DNA of 64,000 nucleotides from Gammaproteobacteria bacterium (GCA_028818225.1 JAPPOG010000069.1:87594-151593); one strand, 5' to 3'; counted from the stretch's first letter, positions 36,806 through 46,116 are shown. Notes: generated by a model from the sequence alone, not told the origin. Program-made: numbers and translations.

Positions 36806-37813
36806 CTATTGCCAAGCAGTACTCAGGAGTTCGTATGAGTGCCGGCGTGCGTCACAATCATGGGTAATCGTGAGAATCATCAGTTCGTCCAGTTCAAATC
36901 GTTTTGCCCAGGTATGGAGCTTGTCGCAAACTTGTTCCGGGGTGCCCACGGCACGTCGATCACGATTTTCGTCAATGGCGCGTAATTCCCCGTCACTGTA
37001 TTCATAATCCATCGCTTCCTGAACTGATGGAAAAGGTCCCGGATTCCCGCGGAGTAAACGGATAAACCAGAGATCCCTGCTTCTCGAGAGTTCAATGGCT
37101 TCCGCTTCAGTCTCCGCGCAAATGGTGAATACTGTTAGTGCGCTGTGTGGCGCGTCCAGGTTTGGTCCCGGCTTAAAATGCTCACGGTAATAATCAAATA
37201 TATCAGGTCTGATTTGCGGGTTAATAAAGTAGGCAAAGTTGTATGGCAGGCCCGACTTCGCTGCCAGAGAGGCGCTGTCCTCACTGGAACCCAACATCCA
37301 TAATTCCGGGGGATTCTTTACTGTCGGAAAAGCGCGGGCATTTTGCATTCCCGGTGTCAACGGATCGGTATCGTTCAGCAATGCCTGCAGGTCGAGAACC
37401 ATGTTGGGGAAATATTCTGGTCCTATACTTGAACCATAGCGGATCGCCGCTGCTGTAAATGGGTCGGTACCCGGTGCCCGACCCACGCCTAAATCAACCC
37501 GGCCTGGGTAGAGGGTTTCCAGGATTTTGAAGTTTTCAGCGACCTTATAGGGGCTATAGTGGGGCAGCATTATTCCACCCGAACCGATACGAATTGACCC
37601 TGTTTCAGCGCCGAGGCGACCCAGCAACACTTCCGGTGAGCATCCCGCCAGAGCATCGGAAGCGTGATGTTCAGCAACCCAATAGCGGAAATAACCCAGT
37701 TCGTCGCAGCGCTTAGCCAAGGTCATTGTTTCCTGCAAGGCATTACTTGCATCGCTGCCAGATTTAATCGGCGATTGATCCAGGACGGAAAGACTGATTT
37801 TTTGCAGAGACAA
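36806..37813 (-). CDS. LLM class flavin-dependent oxidoreductase (bacterial luciferase-like, MsnO8 type)
   Basis: A 335-residue TIM-barrel oxidoreductase using reduced flavin. Typical blocks: LSVLDQSPIKSGSDASNAL at the start, WVAEHHASDALAGCSPEVLLG, RIGSGGIMLPHYSPYKVAENF, LYPGRVDLGVGRAPGTD and LWMLGSSEDSA. The start is TTG at 37813 behind a strong AAGGGGG. It is the first gene of a run of six same-strand genes. Substrate unknown. Confidence 0.88.
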   Translation of the reverse strand: MSLQKISLSVLDQSPIKSGSDASNALQETMTLAKRCDELGYFRYWVAEHHASDALAGCSPEVLLGRLGAETGSIRIGSGGIMLPHYSPYKVAENFKILETLYPGRVDLGVGRAPGTDPFTAAAIRYGSSIGPEYFPNMVLDLQALLNDTDPLTPGMQNARAFPTVKNPPELWMLGSSEDSASLAAKSGLPYNFAYFINPQIRPDIFDYYREHFKPGPNLDAPHSALTVFTICAETEAEAIELSRSRDLWFIRLLRGNPGPFPSVQEAMDYEYSDGELRAIDENRDRRAVGTPEQVCDKLHTWAKRFELDELMILTITHDCDARRHSYELLSTAWQ

Positions 37814-38282
37814 GATGCCCCCTTTTAATGTTGCTTGCTACCGCTGCCAAGCTAAATTCAGCGTTATGATTTGTTACGGAAGGCGCAGTATAGCGTCTAA
37901 CGCTTTGATGGCAACGACAATGGAAAAATTCCAAATTTTCCTGCTCTGGCTTATGTATCTATTGAGGAAGAGAGCGTCAATTCTCAATTCCGTTCCTTTA
38001 CCTTGCTTCTTATTTTCATGAGTGTGAAGTTGACTTCACTACCCTGCGCCCAGAATCAGCTCGAAAGTATTTGGCAGAGCATTCCGCCGACCTGGTAGTT
38101 GTTTCTACGGGGCTTCTGCACCTGCGGATGATGATGGCGCTTCAACGTCAAGAATTACCCCTTAGCGCTATGCAATTTCACCCTGGGTGGATAATGAGTC
38201 TGGAAGGACCAAGAAGTCGCCAGTTGACCCGCAATGTGATTGAGGAGATCAATGAATTAAGAGGCTGAGGCTAACAGGGTAA
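37814..38282 (+). pseudogene. degenerate coding remnant, possibly an SDR-type gene
   Basis: Several short frames on the plus strand read like protein but are not joined. One frame gives NFPALAYVSIEEESVNSQFR (about 37938-38000). Another frame, open to a stop at 38268, gives CEVDFTTLRPESARKYLAEH, then SADLVVVSTGLLH and FHPGWIMSLEGP. The DLVVVSTGLLH and HPGW pieces resemble the strand-4 and post-catalytic motifs of C-factor-like SDRs, with the middle missing. There is no start codon with a ribosome binding site. The 470 bases are therefore best read as a gene in decay. Confidence 0.38.
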
Positions 38283-39275
38283 TTAATTGAGCTCTCTATT
38301 CAGGAAATTTGCTATGCGTAATCCTGCTAGTCCAAGACGAAGGCGGGAGATAATCTGCATTTCGGCTCGGTAGGTATTGCCTAATTGCTGCTGATTCAGG
38401 CGACTACCAGACTGATCTGCAGTGGCTATAGCATCTTTCATTTCTGTGGTGTAAACGGTGCTTAAGAGAATCTCTCTGCTCTCTGCCATCCAAGCTGTCC
38501 AATCAGAGTCTTCCCGGGTTAGCTCTGACTCGCTAATTTCTTCAACTGCATTCAAGATTAACGGAATGCTGTCGTCAATGCCTGCTTCCCTTAAAGCTCG
38601 ATCCCATTCGCTGTGTAATGTTCTCCCTGTATCAGTTTCGATGCCATTGCCGCCCTGATCGCCACGTTCGAATAACGATTGGGTAAACAATGAGCCAGTA
38701 TGCAGGGGTTGATGGATATCTCCCATTAAGTGAAGAACCCAGCACAGCGCGATAGCCCTATCCGCAGACTCGGCAGACCTGTCTAATAACATCCTTGTGT
38801 TGTAATCAATTGCGGTGACTACATTTTGAACCTGGTTCGAGTTACGGATTGCGCTGGCGGGTTCACCTGCAACCAGTGGCCTGGATGACACACCAACATA
38901 CACATCGCCACTTATCTGGGCGGCACCTCTAATCCAGGCGCCATCGGTATAGTGCCAGTCAGGGCGGTTATATTGATTCCGGTATGGTTGAGGAAAGCCA
39001 CGAGCAATATCAGGCCAGAAAGCAGCCTGGCCTAACAGCCAGGAAGTAACCTCAAACTCATTGGATTGATCAATGAAGTTTGGAACCTGGTCTCTAAAAT
39101 CCTCTTCGTAGCGTGGATGCGTCTGTAAAATTTCTATTAATTCTGCTCTTATCTCTTCAGAGATAAAATACAAAGCAATAGTGGTGCTTATCCTGTGGCC
39201 CACACTGTCCCAGGCAAGTAGATTGGGAGATAAAAGTATTGCGAGACTGATTGCGAATGATTTGAATAAACCCAT
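38283..39275 (-). CDS. secreted S1/P1-type zinc nuclease
   Basis: A 330-residue exported nuclease. A signal peptide (FAISLAILLSPNLLA) is followed at once by WDSVGHRI, whose Trp N terminus and His are zinc ligands in the S1/P1 family once the signal is removed. Further ligands are in LHLMGDIHQPLH and GDQGGN. Members degrade single-stranded nucleic acids and release 5'-mononucleotides, a phosphate/nucleotide scavenging role fitting the many exported hydrolases here. It has a complete family layout and is not part of the Liv operon next to it. Confidence 0.88.
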   Translation of the reverse strand: MGLFKSFAISLAILLSPNLLAWDSVGHRISTTIALYFISEEIRAELIEILQTHPRYEEDFRDQVPNFIDQSNEFEVTSWLLGQAAFWPDIARGFPQPYRNQYNRPDWHYTDGAWIRGAAQISGDVYVGVSSRPLVAGEPASAIRNSNQVQNVVTAIDYNTRMLLDRSAESADRAIALCWVLHLMGDIHQPLHTGSLFTQSLFERGDQGGNGIETDTGRTLHSEWDRALREAGIDDSIPLILNAVEEISESELTREDSDWTAWMAESREILLSTVYTTEMKDAIATADQSGSRLNQQQLGNTYRAEMQIISRLRLGLAGLRIANFLNRELN

Positions 39276-39354
39276 GGATCATTTCATAGCGTATGAGTTA
39301 ACAGCTTAGCATGGTTTTAAGAAAAGGTTTGTGCAGTTGAGTAGATTAGTGTGC

Positions 39355-40050
39355 TTAAACTTCCAGCCACTCAGCGCGAACATCATCGGCTGCCATCAGG
39401 CTATCGGGCGTTCCTTCATAAACTATTTGCCCATGGCCCATTACATAGAGTCGATGGGAAATCTTAAGTGCAATGGAGAGTTTCTGTTCAACCAACAAGA
39501 TAGCAACGCCACGGTTGGCAATTTCCTGCAAGAGCTCAGCCACCTGTTCAACAATTTTGGGTGCCAGGCCTTCAGTTGGCTCGTCGATCATTATAAGTTC
39601 GGGATCGCCCATGAGAGTCCTGCACATGCATAACATCTGTTGCTCTCCTCCACTCAATACTCCGCCAGCAACTTCGGCACGCTCTCCTAGATTTGGAAAC
39701 ATGCCAAACATTTCTTCAATACTCCAGCGAGAAGAACTTGCATCAGACTTCTGCCCCAGCAGTAAATTCTGACGCACAGTTAAAGTGGGGAATATGTCCC
39801 TGTTTTCAGGCACATAACCGAGGCCCATATTGGCAATTTCAAAACTCTTCTTCCCTGCGATCTCAATGTTTTTGAATTGAATCGAGCCTTGTGGTTCCAC
39901 CTCTCCCATAATGGTTTTTACGGTTGTTGATCTGCCGACACCATTTCTTCCCAATAGGCTGACGATCTCGCCTTCCTTGATATTGAAGTTTACACCCTGA
40001 AGAATATGGCTCTTGCCATAATAGGCGTGAAGGTTCGTGACGTTAAGCAC
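39355..40050 (-). CDS. LivF-type ABC transporter ATP-binding protein
   Basis: A 231-residue ATPase of the branched-chain amino acid (HAAT) family. Signature LSGGEQQMLCMCRTL, Walker B ELIMIDEPTEGLAP. The P-loop reads LLGRNGVGRST: Arg stands where the Walker A Lys is expected; a GRNGxGR variant occurs in a subset of LivF proteins. Two starts are possible, TTG 40056 or GTG 40050; the GTG is used since it gives the typical LivF N terminus and a 9-base spacing from GGGAGAGG. Last gene of the Liv operon; it overlaps the LivG gene. Confidence 0.85.
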   Translation of the reverse strand: MLNVTNLHAYYGKSHILQGVNFNIKEGEIVSLLGRNGVGRSTTVKTIMGEVEPQGSIQFKNIEIAGKKSFEIANMGLGYVPENRDIFPTLTVRQNLLLGQKSDASSSRWSIEEMFGMFPNLGERAEVAGGVLSGGEQQMLCMCRTLMGDPELIMIDEPTEGLAPKIVEQVAELLQEIANRGVAILLVEQKLSIALKISHRLYVMGHGQIVYEGTPDSLMAADDVRAEWLEV

Positions 40051-40795
40051 TACCAACTACCTCTCCCAGGTAAGCTTCCTGGACTTTCGGATTGGCACGA
40101 ATATTTTCTGGCTTGTCGCAGGCGATTACTTCGCCATATACCAAGACGGATATTCTGTCGGCAACATCAAAGACGATATTCATATCGTGCTCGACCATAA
40201 TTAGAGTCTTGCCAGCAGTAATTTTGCGAATAAGCTCCACAGCGTTTTCAGCTTCGGAATGACTCATGCCTGCAACTGGTTCGTCCAGCATAATCACCTC
40301 GGCGCCGCTTGCGATCGCAATGCCGAGCTCCAGCGCTCGCTGGTGGGCATAGGCCAGTTCACCGGCCGGAAAATGCATTTTGTCCTTGAGGCCTATCTGT
40401 TCGAGAACTTCAAGGGCTTTTTCATTGAGTTCTTTTTGCCTGCCCAATAGATGCCAGAAGGAATATTTGTAACCACTGGACCAAAGGAGTGCGCAGCGAA
40501 CGTTTTCAAATACATTCAAGCGAGCAAATATATTTGTGACCTGGAAGCTGCGGGCGAGACCAAGGCGATTTATTTCATAGGGTTGCTTATTCTGTATTTC
40601 CTGTTCTTTAAATTTTATGCTGCCACCGGTGACGCCATAGAGACCACTGATTAAATGAAATAGTGTAGATTTGCCTGCACCATTGGGACCGATGATGGCA
40701 TGCTTCTCACCTTTTTCGATATCTAATGAAACCCCACGGATTATTTCGGTCTCACCAAAATTTTTAGTAACGTTTCTTAAGGAAAGTACGGTCAT
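40043..40795 (-). CDS. LivG-type ABC transporter ATP-binding protein
   Basis: A 250-residue ATPase. Walker A GPNGAGKST, Walker B VIMLDEPVAGMSH, the Q-loop region in RSFQVTNIF, and the C-terminal EAYLGE typical of LivG. It overlaps the permease gene (4 bases) and the LivF gene (8 bases). It energises import by the LivH/LivM pair. Substrate unknown; HAAT importers take amino acids, amides, urea or aromatic acids. Confidence 0.9.
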   Translation of the reverse strand: MTVLSLRNVTKNFGETEIIRGVSLDIEKGEKHAIIGPNGAGKSTLFHLISGLYGVTGGSIKFKEQEIQNKQPYEINRLGLARSFQVTNIFARLNVFENVRCALLWSSGYKYSFWHLLGRQKELNEKALEVLEQIGLKDKMHFPAGELAYAHQRALELGIAIASGAEVIMLDEPVAGMSHSEAENAVELIRKITAGKTLIMVEHDMNIVFDVADRISVLVYGEVIACDKPENIRANPKVQEAYLGEVVGSA

Positions 40796-42033
40796 GACTC
40801 GCTCTCCCCAGTTTCATCGATAACTTCGTTAGCGCTTTCCCAGGCAGCTTTTAGTTGCGGTAAAGATTTGCGCACACAGACTAGAGCTCCGATTGCCACC
40901 AGAGCAATCAAGCCAAAATCCATAGCACCATTGGAATCGAAGGTTAATCCCAGGTAATAAAACTCGGCATCTTCGGTATGGCTTAATTCAATAAGGGCGA
41001 TGCTACTCATCACGAATACAACTGCAGGGATACCGGATAACAGGTAAGGCACAATTAACTGCTTCATGGTTCCTCTTATCCACGCAACCTGGTGCATCAT
41101 GATGAAACCGGCGAAGCCGCGAGGGAGGAACAGCACTGTTAACAGGAACATGATGCCCAGATAGAGCATCCATAAGTCGCTGTAGTTGCTCAGCAGGGAA
41201 TTCATCAGGGTAAGTATGACGGCACCGACAATTGGACCAATAAAGTAGCCCAACCCACCGATATAAGCGCTTAATAAAACCCTGCCGGATGTGGCGGCAT
41301 TAAGATTTTCTTCCGTTATAAACTCATAATTAAGCGCGAACAGGCCACCGGCGACACCAGCAAACAATCCGGCCGCACAGAAAGTAATGTACCGAACTCT
41401 GCGTGCACTGTAGCCAATAAATTCTGCTCTTTCGGGGTTATCGCGGACAGCATTTGCCATTTTACCGGCGGGAGTTTGGGTAAACAGGTACATGAACAGG
41501 GTGGCGATAAAAACCCATGCAACAGCGAGATAGTAGATTTCTACATTCTGAAACCATTCGACACCGAAGAAGGGTGGTCCGAAGGTTCGATCGCCACTAA
41601 CACCAGCTTCCCCCCCGAAAAAACTCACGAATATAAGCGAAGAAGCAGCGATCAGTTCGCCTATTCCCAGTGAGATCATGGCAAACACGGTGCCGGCTTT
41701 ATGGGTAGAAAAGGTGCCAATAAACAGTGCGGCCAGTAATCCTATAAAACCACCTACCAGTGGAATCCAGATTATGGAAAAGTAAACGGTTTCAAACTCG
41801 ATCATAATCAGGGCATGAACCGCAAGAAAACCTCCCAGGCCAAAATAGACAGCATGACCAAATGAGAGCATGCCACCCTGACCCAGCAACATGTTGTAAC
41901 TAAGTGCAAATACGATTGCGATTGCCATCTGGTTAAAGATGGAAATGGCCAGCACGGAGTCAAAGAACTGCGGTAGCGACAACAGGGCAAGCAGATAGGC
42001 AATCCAGAGGGCTGATTTTTTTACTAACGCCAT
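40792..42033 (-). CDS. LivM-type branched-chain amino acid/amide ABC permease
   Basis: A 413-residue integral membrane protein, longer than usual LivM (about 300-360), because of a C-terminal extension with another two membrane segments (about residues 325-385) and an acidic tail. The core has MLLGQGGMLSFGHAVYFGLGG and AVRDNPERAEFIGYSARRVR, which are LivM hallmarks, and GRVLLSAYIGGLGYFIGPIVG. Its start overlaps the LivH stop by one base (TAATG). Confidence 0.88.
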   Translation of the reverse strand: MALVKKSALWIAYLLALLSLPQFFDSVLAISIFNQMAIAIVFALSYNMLLGQGGMLSFGHAVYFGLGGFLAVHALIMIEFETVYFSIIWIPLVGGFIGLLAALFIGTFSTHKAGTVFAMISLGIGELIAASSLIFVSFFGGEAGVSGDRTFGPPFFGVEWFQNVEIYYLAVAWVFIATLFMYLFTQTPAGKMANAVRDNPERAEFIGYSARRVRYITFCAAGLFAGVAGGLFALNYEFITEENLNAATSGRVLLSAYIGGLGYFIGPIVGAVILTLMNSLLSNYSDLWMLYLGIMFLLTVLFLPRGFAGFIMMHQVAWIRGTMKQLIVPYLLSGIPAVVFVMSSIALIELSHTEDAEFYYLGLTFDSNGAMDFGLIALVAIGALVCVRKSLPQLKAAWESANEVIDETGESES

Positions 42034-42983
42034 TATTGTTCTCGCTTACCCATTAGTCCGGTTGGTCTAAAAATTAGCACCAGTACTAATAGTAAGAAGG
42101 GGAGAATCGGCGCTATTTGTGGCAGCGTCAAAGTCCACAAATCTGTTAACGGATGGTCTCGCCCAAATTCCAAACCCAACAGGTTAAGTAAATCGGGCAT
42201 GCCAAGGTTGGAGGCAATTGCATATGACTGCAGCAAACCAATAAGAATAGAAGCGATAAAAGCGCCGGCGAGAGACCCCAGTCCACCGATAACCACAATC
42301 ACAAAGACTATGCTCCCCAGCACAACTGCCATTCCGGGAAAGGTGGTTAGCACCGGACCTGCAATTACTCCGGCAACACCAGCCAGGGCCGATCCGACAC
42401 CAAACACGCCCATAAATATTAATGGTACGTTGTGACCCAGATTCGAAACGGTATGAGGATGAGTAATAGCAGCTTGAATGATGATTCCTATGCGACTCTT
42501 GGTAAGCACATAATAAAGCCCGATAAAAATCGCCACAGAGATGCCAATCATGAATCCACGGTAGGCGGGAAATTCCTGCCCAAACAGTGTGAACAATGGA
42601 AAATCCAAAAGGTCTGGTGATTGATAATTTTTTGTGTCGGCGCCCCAGAAAAATTGCACCGCCTCTTCAATCAAAAATGCCAGGCCAAATGTGAAAACCA
42701 GCTCGGCGACGTGGCCCTGCTGATGAACCCGGCGCAGGCCATAACGCTCAACCAATGCACCTAGCACGCCAACGATGATCGGGGCAAAAATCAAACCGGA
42801 CCAGAAGCCGAAATAGAGGCTGATTGAGTAAGCGAAGTAGGCCCCCAGCATATAAAAACTGGCATGAGCAAAATTCAAGACACCCATCATGCTGAAGATC
42901 AGGGTCAAGCCGCTGGCGAGCATGAACAATAAAAGCCCTGTTACCAGGCCATTAAGGGTGGCGAAAATAAAAACTTCTAGCAT
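42033..42983 (-). CDS. LivH-type branched-chain amino acid/amide ABC permease
   Basis: A 316-residue membrane protein with about eight hydrophobic segments. Hallmarks: ASGLTLIFSMMGVLNFAHAS at the N terminus, VERYGLRR, GIIIQAAITHPHTVSNLG and IVVIGGLGSLAGAFIASILIG. It forms the translocation pore with the LivM protein encoded next. It is 36 bases downstream of the binding-protein gene. Confidence 0.92.
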   Translation of the reverse strand: MLEVFIFATLNGLVTGLLLFMLASGLTLIFSMMGVLNFAHASFYMLGAYFAYSISLYFGFWSGLIFAPIIVGVLGALVERYGLRRVHQQGHVAELVFTFGLAFLIEEAVQFFWGADTKNYQSPDLLDFPLFTLFGQEFPAYRGFMIGISVAIFIGLYYVLTKSRIGIIIQAAITHPHTVSNLGHNVPLIFMGVFGVGSALAGVAGVIAGPVLTTFPGMAVVLGSIVFVIVVIGGLGSLAGAFIASILIGLLQSYAIASNLGMPDLLNLLGLEFGRDHPLTDLWTLTLPQIAPILPFLLLVLVLIFRPTGLMGKREQ

Positions 42984-43019
42984 CTGGGATTATTATTCTA
43001 CTGGGTTTCTGCCCGGGTT

Positions 43020-44273
43020 TTATCGGCGAGGGCGTCGCATGCGACAGTTGTTAACAGGAACAACAGTGGCTTCCAGGGGAACACTGTATTCTGTGTATAA
43101 ACCGAATCCGGAATTATCAGCATCAAACTCTATGCCTTCATCAGTGTGCACAGAAATATGTAGCGATTGAAATACTTGGTGATCCTCCCCGCGCATCCAT
43201 ACTTCATCTCCGCCTATCGTGGTAAAGCGCATATCTTCCAGCGCCAGCCCAATATCATAAGGATCGGTACTTTGGGTTTCTTCCATGGCCTGTACGATCA
43301 TCATCAAAGCGTTGGTAATACGTGGCTGAGTAACGTCGTTATTAGGATTTGCTGCTTTAAAGGCTCGAATAAATTCTTTGCGTTCCTCAGTGGGAATAGG
43401 GTTCGATGTTTCATTATGAATCAGGCGGATTCTGTTTTTACCATCGGCGCCCAGTGTTGCAGTAATGCCATCGTAAGCTGCATAGAAAGTATAAATTGGG
43501 ATATTCAGACCATTATCGATGATGGAGCGAGCCAGTGAGACCATGTCGGCACCATAGTTACCTGTGATGACAGCATCCGCGCCAGACGCTACGATCTTGG
43601 TGACATAAGGCGTGAAATCCTTGACCTGTCCTATCGGATGAAATTCATTACCTGCTATTTCAATATCTGGCCGTTTTTGGCGCAGCAATTCGATGGAAGT
43701 ATCTGAAACAACCTGGCCAAAGGAGTAGTCTTGTCCAATGATATAGACGGAATTTATGTCTTCATTGTCGGCGATGTAATCGGTCAGGATATCTAATTTC
43801 ATGTTGGCATGGGCATCCCAACGAAAATGCCAGAAGCTGCAATTGTCTTCTGTTAATACTGGATCCACCGCCGAATAATTGACCTGCATGACTTCCTGGC
43901 CAGGATTACGTCGATTATGACGGTTTATCGCATCGTTCAGAGCGTTTGCCACAGCGGATCCATTACCTTGAAAAATGTATTGAATCCCTTCGCTAACGGC
44001 GCGACGAAATTGAATTTGCGATTCAGTGGGAGACTGTTTGTTGTCCAGGGGTACAATCTCGATCATTCGGCCACCGAGAATGCCTCCCTTCGAGTTGTAT
44101 AGGTAATCCGCAGCAAATTCCAATTGTTTTAAACCGCTGTTTCCTATTGAGGCGAACGCTCCGGTGAGCGGATCCATGAAAGCAATGCGAACAGGTTCTT
44201 GAGCGAAACTATTGCTGCTGATAAGGAGAGGTAGGGACAGGATAAAGTTTCTTAGTAAGTGGCTTGTTCTCAT
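43020..44273 (-). CDS. periplasmic substrate-binding protein of a Liv-type ABC importer
   Basis: A 417-residue exported binding protein, first gene of the operon SBP-LivH-LivM-LivG-LivF. Signal peptide FILSLPLLISSNSFAQ; the mature part begins PVRIAFMDPLTGAFASIGNS, the usual start of the LivJ/AmiC-type fold, and has VYIIGQDYSFGQ and GADAVITGNYGADMV. Two cysteines near the C terminus and an RMRRPRR end are unusual. Close relatives bind amides, urea or amino acids; the ligand cannot be told here. Confidence 0.88.
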   Translation of the reverse strand: MRTSHLLRNFILSLPLLISSNSFAQEPVRIAFMDPLTGAFASIGNSGLKQLEFAADYLYNSKGGILGGRMIEIVPLDNKQSPTESQIQFRRAVSEGIQYIFQGNGSAVANALNDAINRHNRRNPGQEVMQVNYSAVDPVLTEDNCSFWHFRWDAHANMKLDILTDYIADNEDINSVYIIGQDYSFGQVVSDTSIELLRQKRPDIEIAGNEFHPIGQVKDFTPYVTKIVASGADAVITGNYGADMVSLARSIIDNGLNIPIYTFYAAYDGITATLGADGKNRIRLIHNETSNPIPTEERKEFIRAFKAANPNNDVTQPRITNALMMIVQAMEETQSTDPYDIGLALEDMRFTTIGGDEVWMRGEDHQVFQSLHISVHTDEGIEFDADNSGFGLYTEYSVPLEATVVPVNNCRMRRPRR

Positions 44274-44406
44274 TGCTAACTTCTTATTTTATCTGTAGTT
44301 TTTGGGATTAACTTGGCTGCTCAATTCCCTGGATGCAGTGAATCACGAACATAACCTAGGTGGCAGTGTGAATCAAGAAAAGCTCAGAGTCAGATGATGA
44401 AACTCC

Positions 44407-44814
44407 ATGTCTTCAAGCAAAATTCCTGCTAACGATTTTGAATACTCTGCCATCAGAGCCAGTGGGCCTGGTGGGCAGCATGTCAATAAAGTAGAGACAG
44501 CCATTCAGCTCCGGTTTGACATAATGGCGTCTTCATTGAGTGCGCATGAAAAACAGAGCTTACTTAACTATAAAGATCAGCGAATATCAAAAGACGGCAT
44601 TGTGCGTATCAAGGCCCAGCGATATCGTAGCCAGGAAAAAAATAAACAAGATGCGCTTGAGCGCTTGCATGAATTGCTAGAGCGGGCAACGAGCTCACAG
44701 AAAAAAAGAATTGCAACAAGGCCAAGCAGGGCATCAAAGGAAAAGCGACTGCAGGAAAAGAAAAAGGCAGGGGATAAAAAACAGCTGCGGGGAAAGCCGT
44801 CGATAAATGACTAG
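44407..44814 (+). CDS. arfB: alternative ribosome-rescue factor ArfB (peptidyl-tRNA hydrolase, class-I RF like)
   Basis: A 135-residue protein. The catalytic GGQ motif is in RASGPGGQHVNKVETA near residue 21, as in ArfB/YaeJ, without the codon-recognition domains of full release factors. The C terminus is a long basic tail (SKEKRLQEKKKAGDKKQLRG) that in ArfB enters the empty mRNA channel of stalled ribosomes. Length (E. coli 140) and layout match. Followed by a broken acetyltransferase gene. Confidence 0.92.
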   Translation: MSSSKIPANDFEYSAIRASGPGGQHVNKVETAIQLRFDIMASSLSAHEKQSLLNYKDQRISKDGIVRIKAQRYRSQEKNKQDALERLHELLERATSSQKKRIATRPSRASKEKRLQEKKKAGDKKQLRGKPSIND

Positions 44815-44861
44815 AAAAGCACAGTGAAGAAGTTTCAGTTCAGCCTGTGCGAAAAGATTAA

Positions 44862-45428
44862 CGCGAACTGATAGCGCGTTTTTATCAGATGTTATCTGAC
44901 GGAGTTGTGGATTACATCTGGAGTATATTGTCAGGGCCTGGTAAGCCTCTCATTGATGCAGATGCCCGCCGCTATATGCGGGAAAATTCCAAGTTTTGCT
45001 ATCAAATTTGCCAGATTACAATACTTGACGATGTGCCTGAGGGTTTGCTGAGCGTTGTCCCCTTGAAAGTGGATTCGGGCTAAGTGGAAGAAGATTCGAC
45101 TCTCACTTCTTAGGTATTACTGGAGAAGGGCAATGGCTACTATATAAATGATGTGGCAATCGATGATAAATTTCCGGATTCTGGAATTGGGGATATACTA
45201 ATGGATGCCGCTGACGATCGGTGTATTGAGCTGGGTTTAAAACGATTTAGCCTGTTGGTATTTGAACTAAATACCGACGCCAAACGAATACATGATCGCC
45301 TGGGCTATGAGGACATCGATGGCGCTGCTGATCTTCCCCATAAGCTTATTTATTTCACTGGAAAGATGGGGTTAATGCTGTGGGCAGCGATAATTTCCAT
45401 CACTTCAAACGGCCAATCGTCAGAATAG
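44862..45428 (+). pseudogene. GNAT-type N-acetyltransferase pseudogene with two in-frame stop codons
   Basis: One reading frame holds the whole remnant. The first piece, ending at a TAA (45081-45083), contains DGVVDYIWSILSGPG and other segments like the N-terminal half of GNAT proteins. After a second stop, TAG (about 45111-45113), the same frame continues with NGYYINDVAIDDKFPDSGIG and LVFELNTDAKRIHDRLGYED, the acetyl-CoA-binding and C-terminal motifs. Both stops are TAA/TAG, not TGA, so recoding as selenocysteine is excluded. The N-terminal start is also missing (TAA at 44859). Confidence 0.75.
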
Positions 45429-45430
45429 TT

Positions 45431-45955
45431 ATGAGGTTCCTCAACTTAACTATTATCTGCTTGCTAATTACCTGGCCTGTACCTGGGGCTAATGCCCAAT
45501 CTTCCCTCGAAAGTGCAGAACAAAGTTTCCGCTACATTAATACCACATTACAAACTTTTCGTAATACCGGAAGGCTGGTGAACAACCCGGGCATTGATGG
45601 ATCTGACCTGGAAGCTTTCATGGATTTGCTTGAGTTCTATTTCAAACAATTCAGTAGTGGATTTAACGCAAACTCACCGATGTGTCGGTTTTACCGTGAT
45701 CCGGAGAATGGTCGTATGACCATCGAAGAACGAGCGGAATTCAGTTTCAGCTTATTGCGAGATCTCGACGAGCGTATCCAGAGATACATCGCTATTGATG
45801 AGGATTTTCAGAACGAAGTTGCCGACGAATTTGGCACCTTCCTGCTCGACAATATCAATGAAATAAAAACTGAATCAGTAAGTAATCAGCAGTTACCTTC
45901 ATCTGAATTTGACGAAGCAGGCGTGATCAGTTTTATCGATTCGGTTTGTGTGTGA
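45431..45955 (+). CDS. small secreted protein of unknown family
   Basis: A 174-residue protein with a signal peptide (LTIICLLITWPVPGANAQ) and a mainly helical mature part rich in charged residues (SLESAEQSFRYINTTLQTFR, then LRDLDERIQRYIAIDEDFQN). Two Cys, one central (MCRF) and one near the C terminus (SVCV), could form a disulfide. I do not recognise a family. The start at 45431 lies 3 bases after the end of the GNAT pseudogene; no strong ribosome binding site was seen, so expression may depend on the upstream transcript. Confidence 0.65.
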   Translation: MRFLNLTIICLLITWPVPGANAQSSLESAEQSFRYINTTLQTFRNTGRLVNNPGIDGSDLEAFMDLLEFYFKQFSSGFNANSPMCRFYRDPENGRMTIEERAEFSFSLLRDLDERIQRYIAIDEDFQNEVADEFGTFLLDNINEIKTESVSNQQLPSSEFDEAGVISFIDSVCV

Positions 45956-46116
45956 TTAATAAGAGCGCTTGGTCCCAAGAAAAGAGTCTCAACCGATAAT
46001 TGCGTCTGCATTGTCGGCAAACTTACTTTTCATCGGTCATAAGCGCAGAAGGATCGAGGCAATCGCAAATACCAGCAGTCTCATGAAAAACGTCACCAGC
46101 GAAAAAAAGACAAGGC

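Noticed and set aside
37815..38021. Small Cys-containing ORF as a peptide precursor for the TldD/PmbA operon
   Set aside because: No ribosome binding site, opposite strand, no repeat or leader-like pattern, and it overlaps a decayed gene.
44889..45428. Second selenoprotein candidate: two same-frame ORFs separated by stops
   Set aside because: The stops are TAA and TAG, which are not recoded as selenocysteine; a GNAT pseudogene explains the data.
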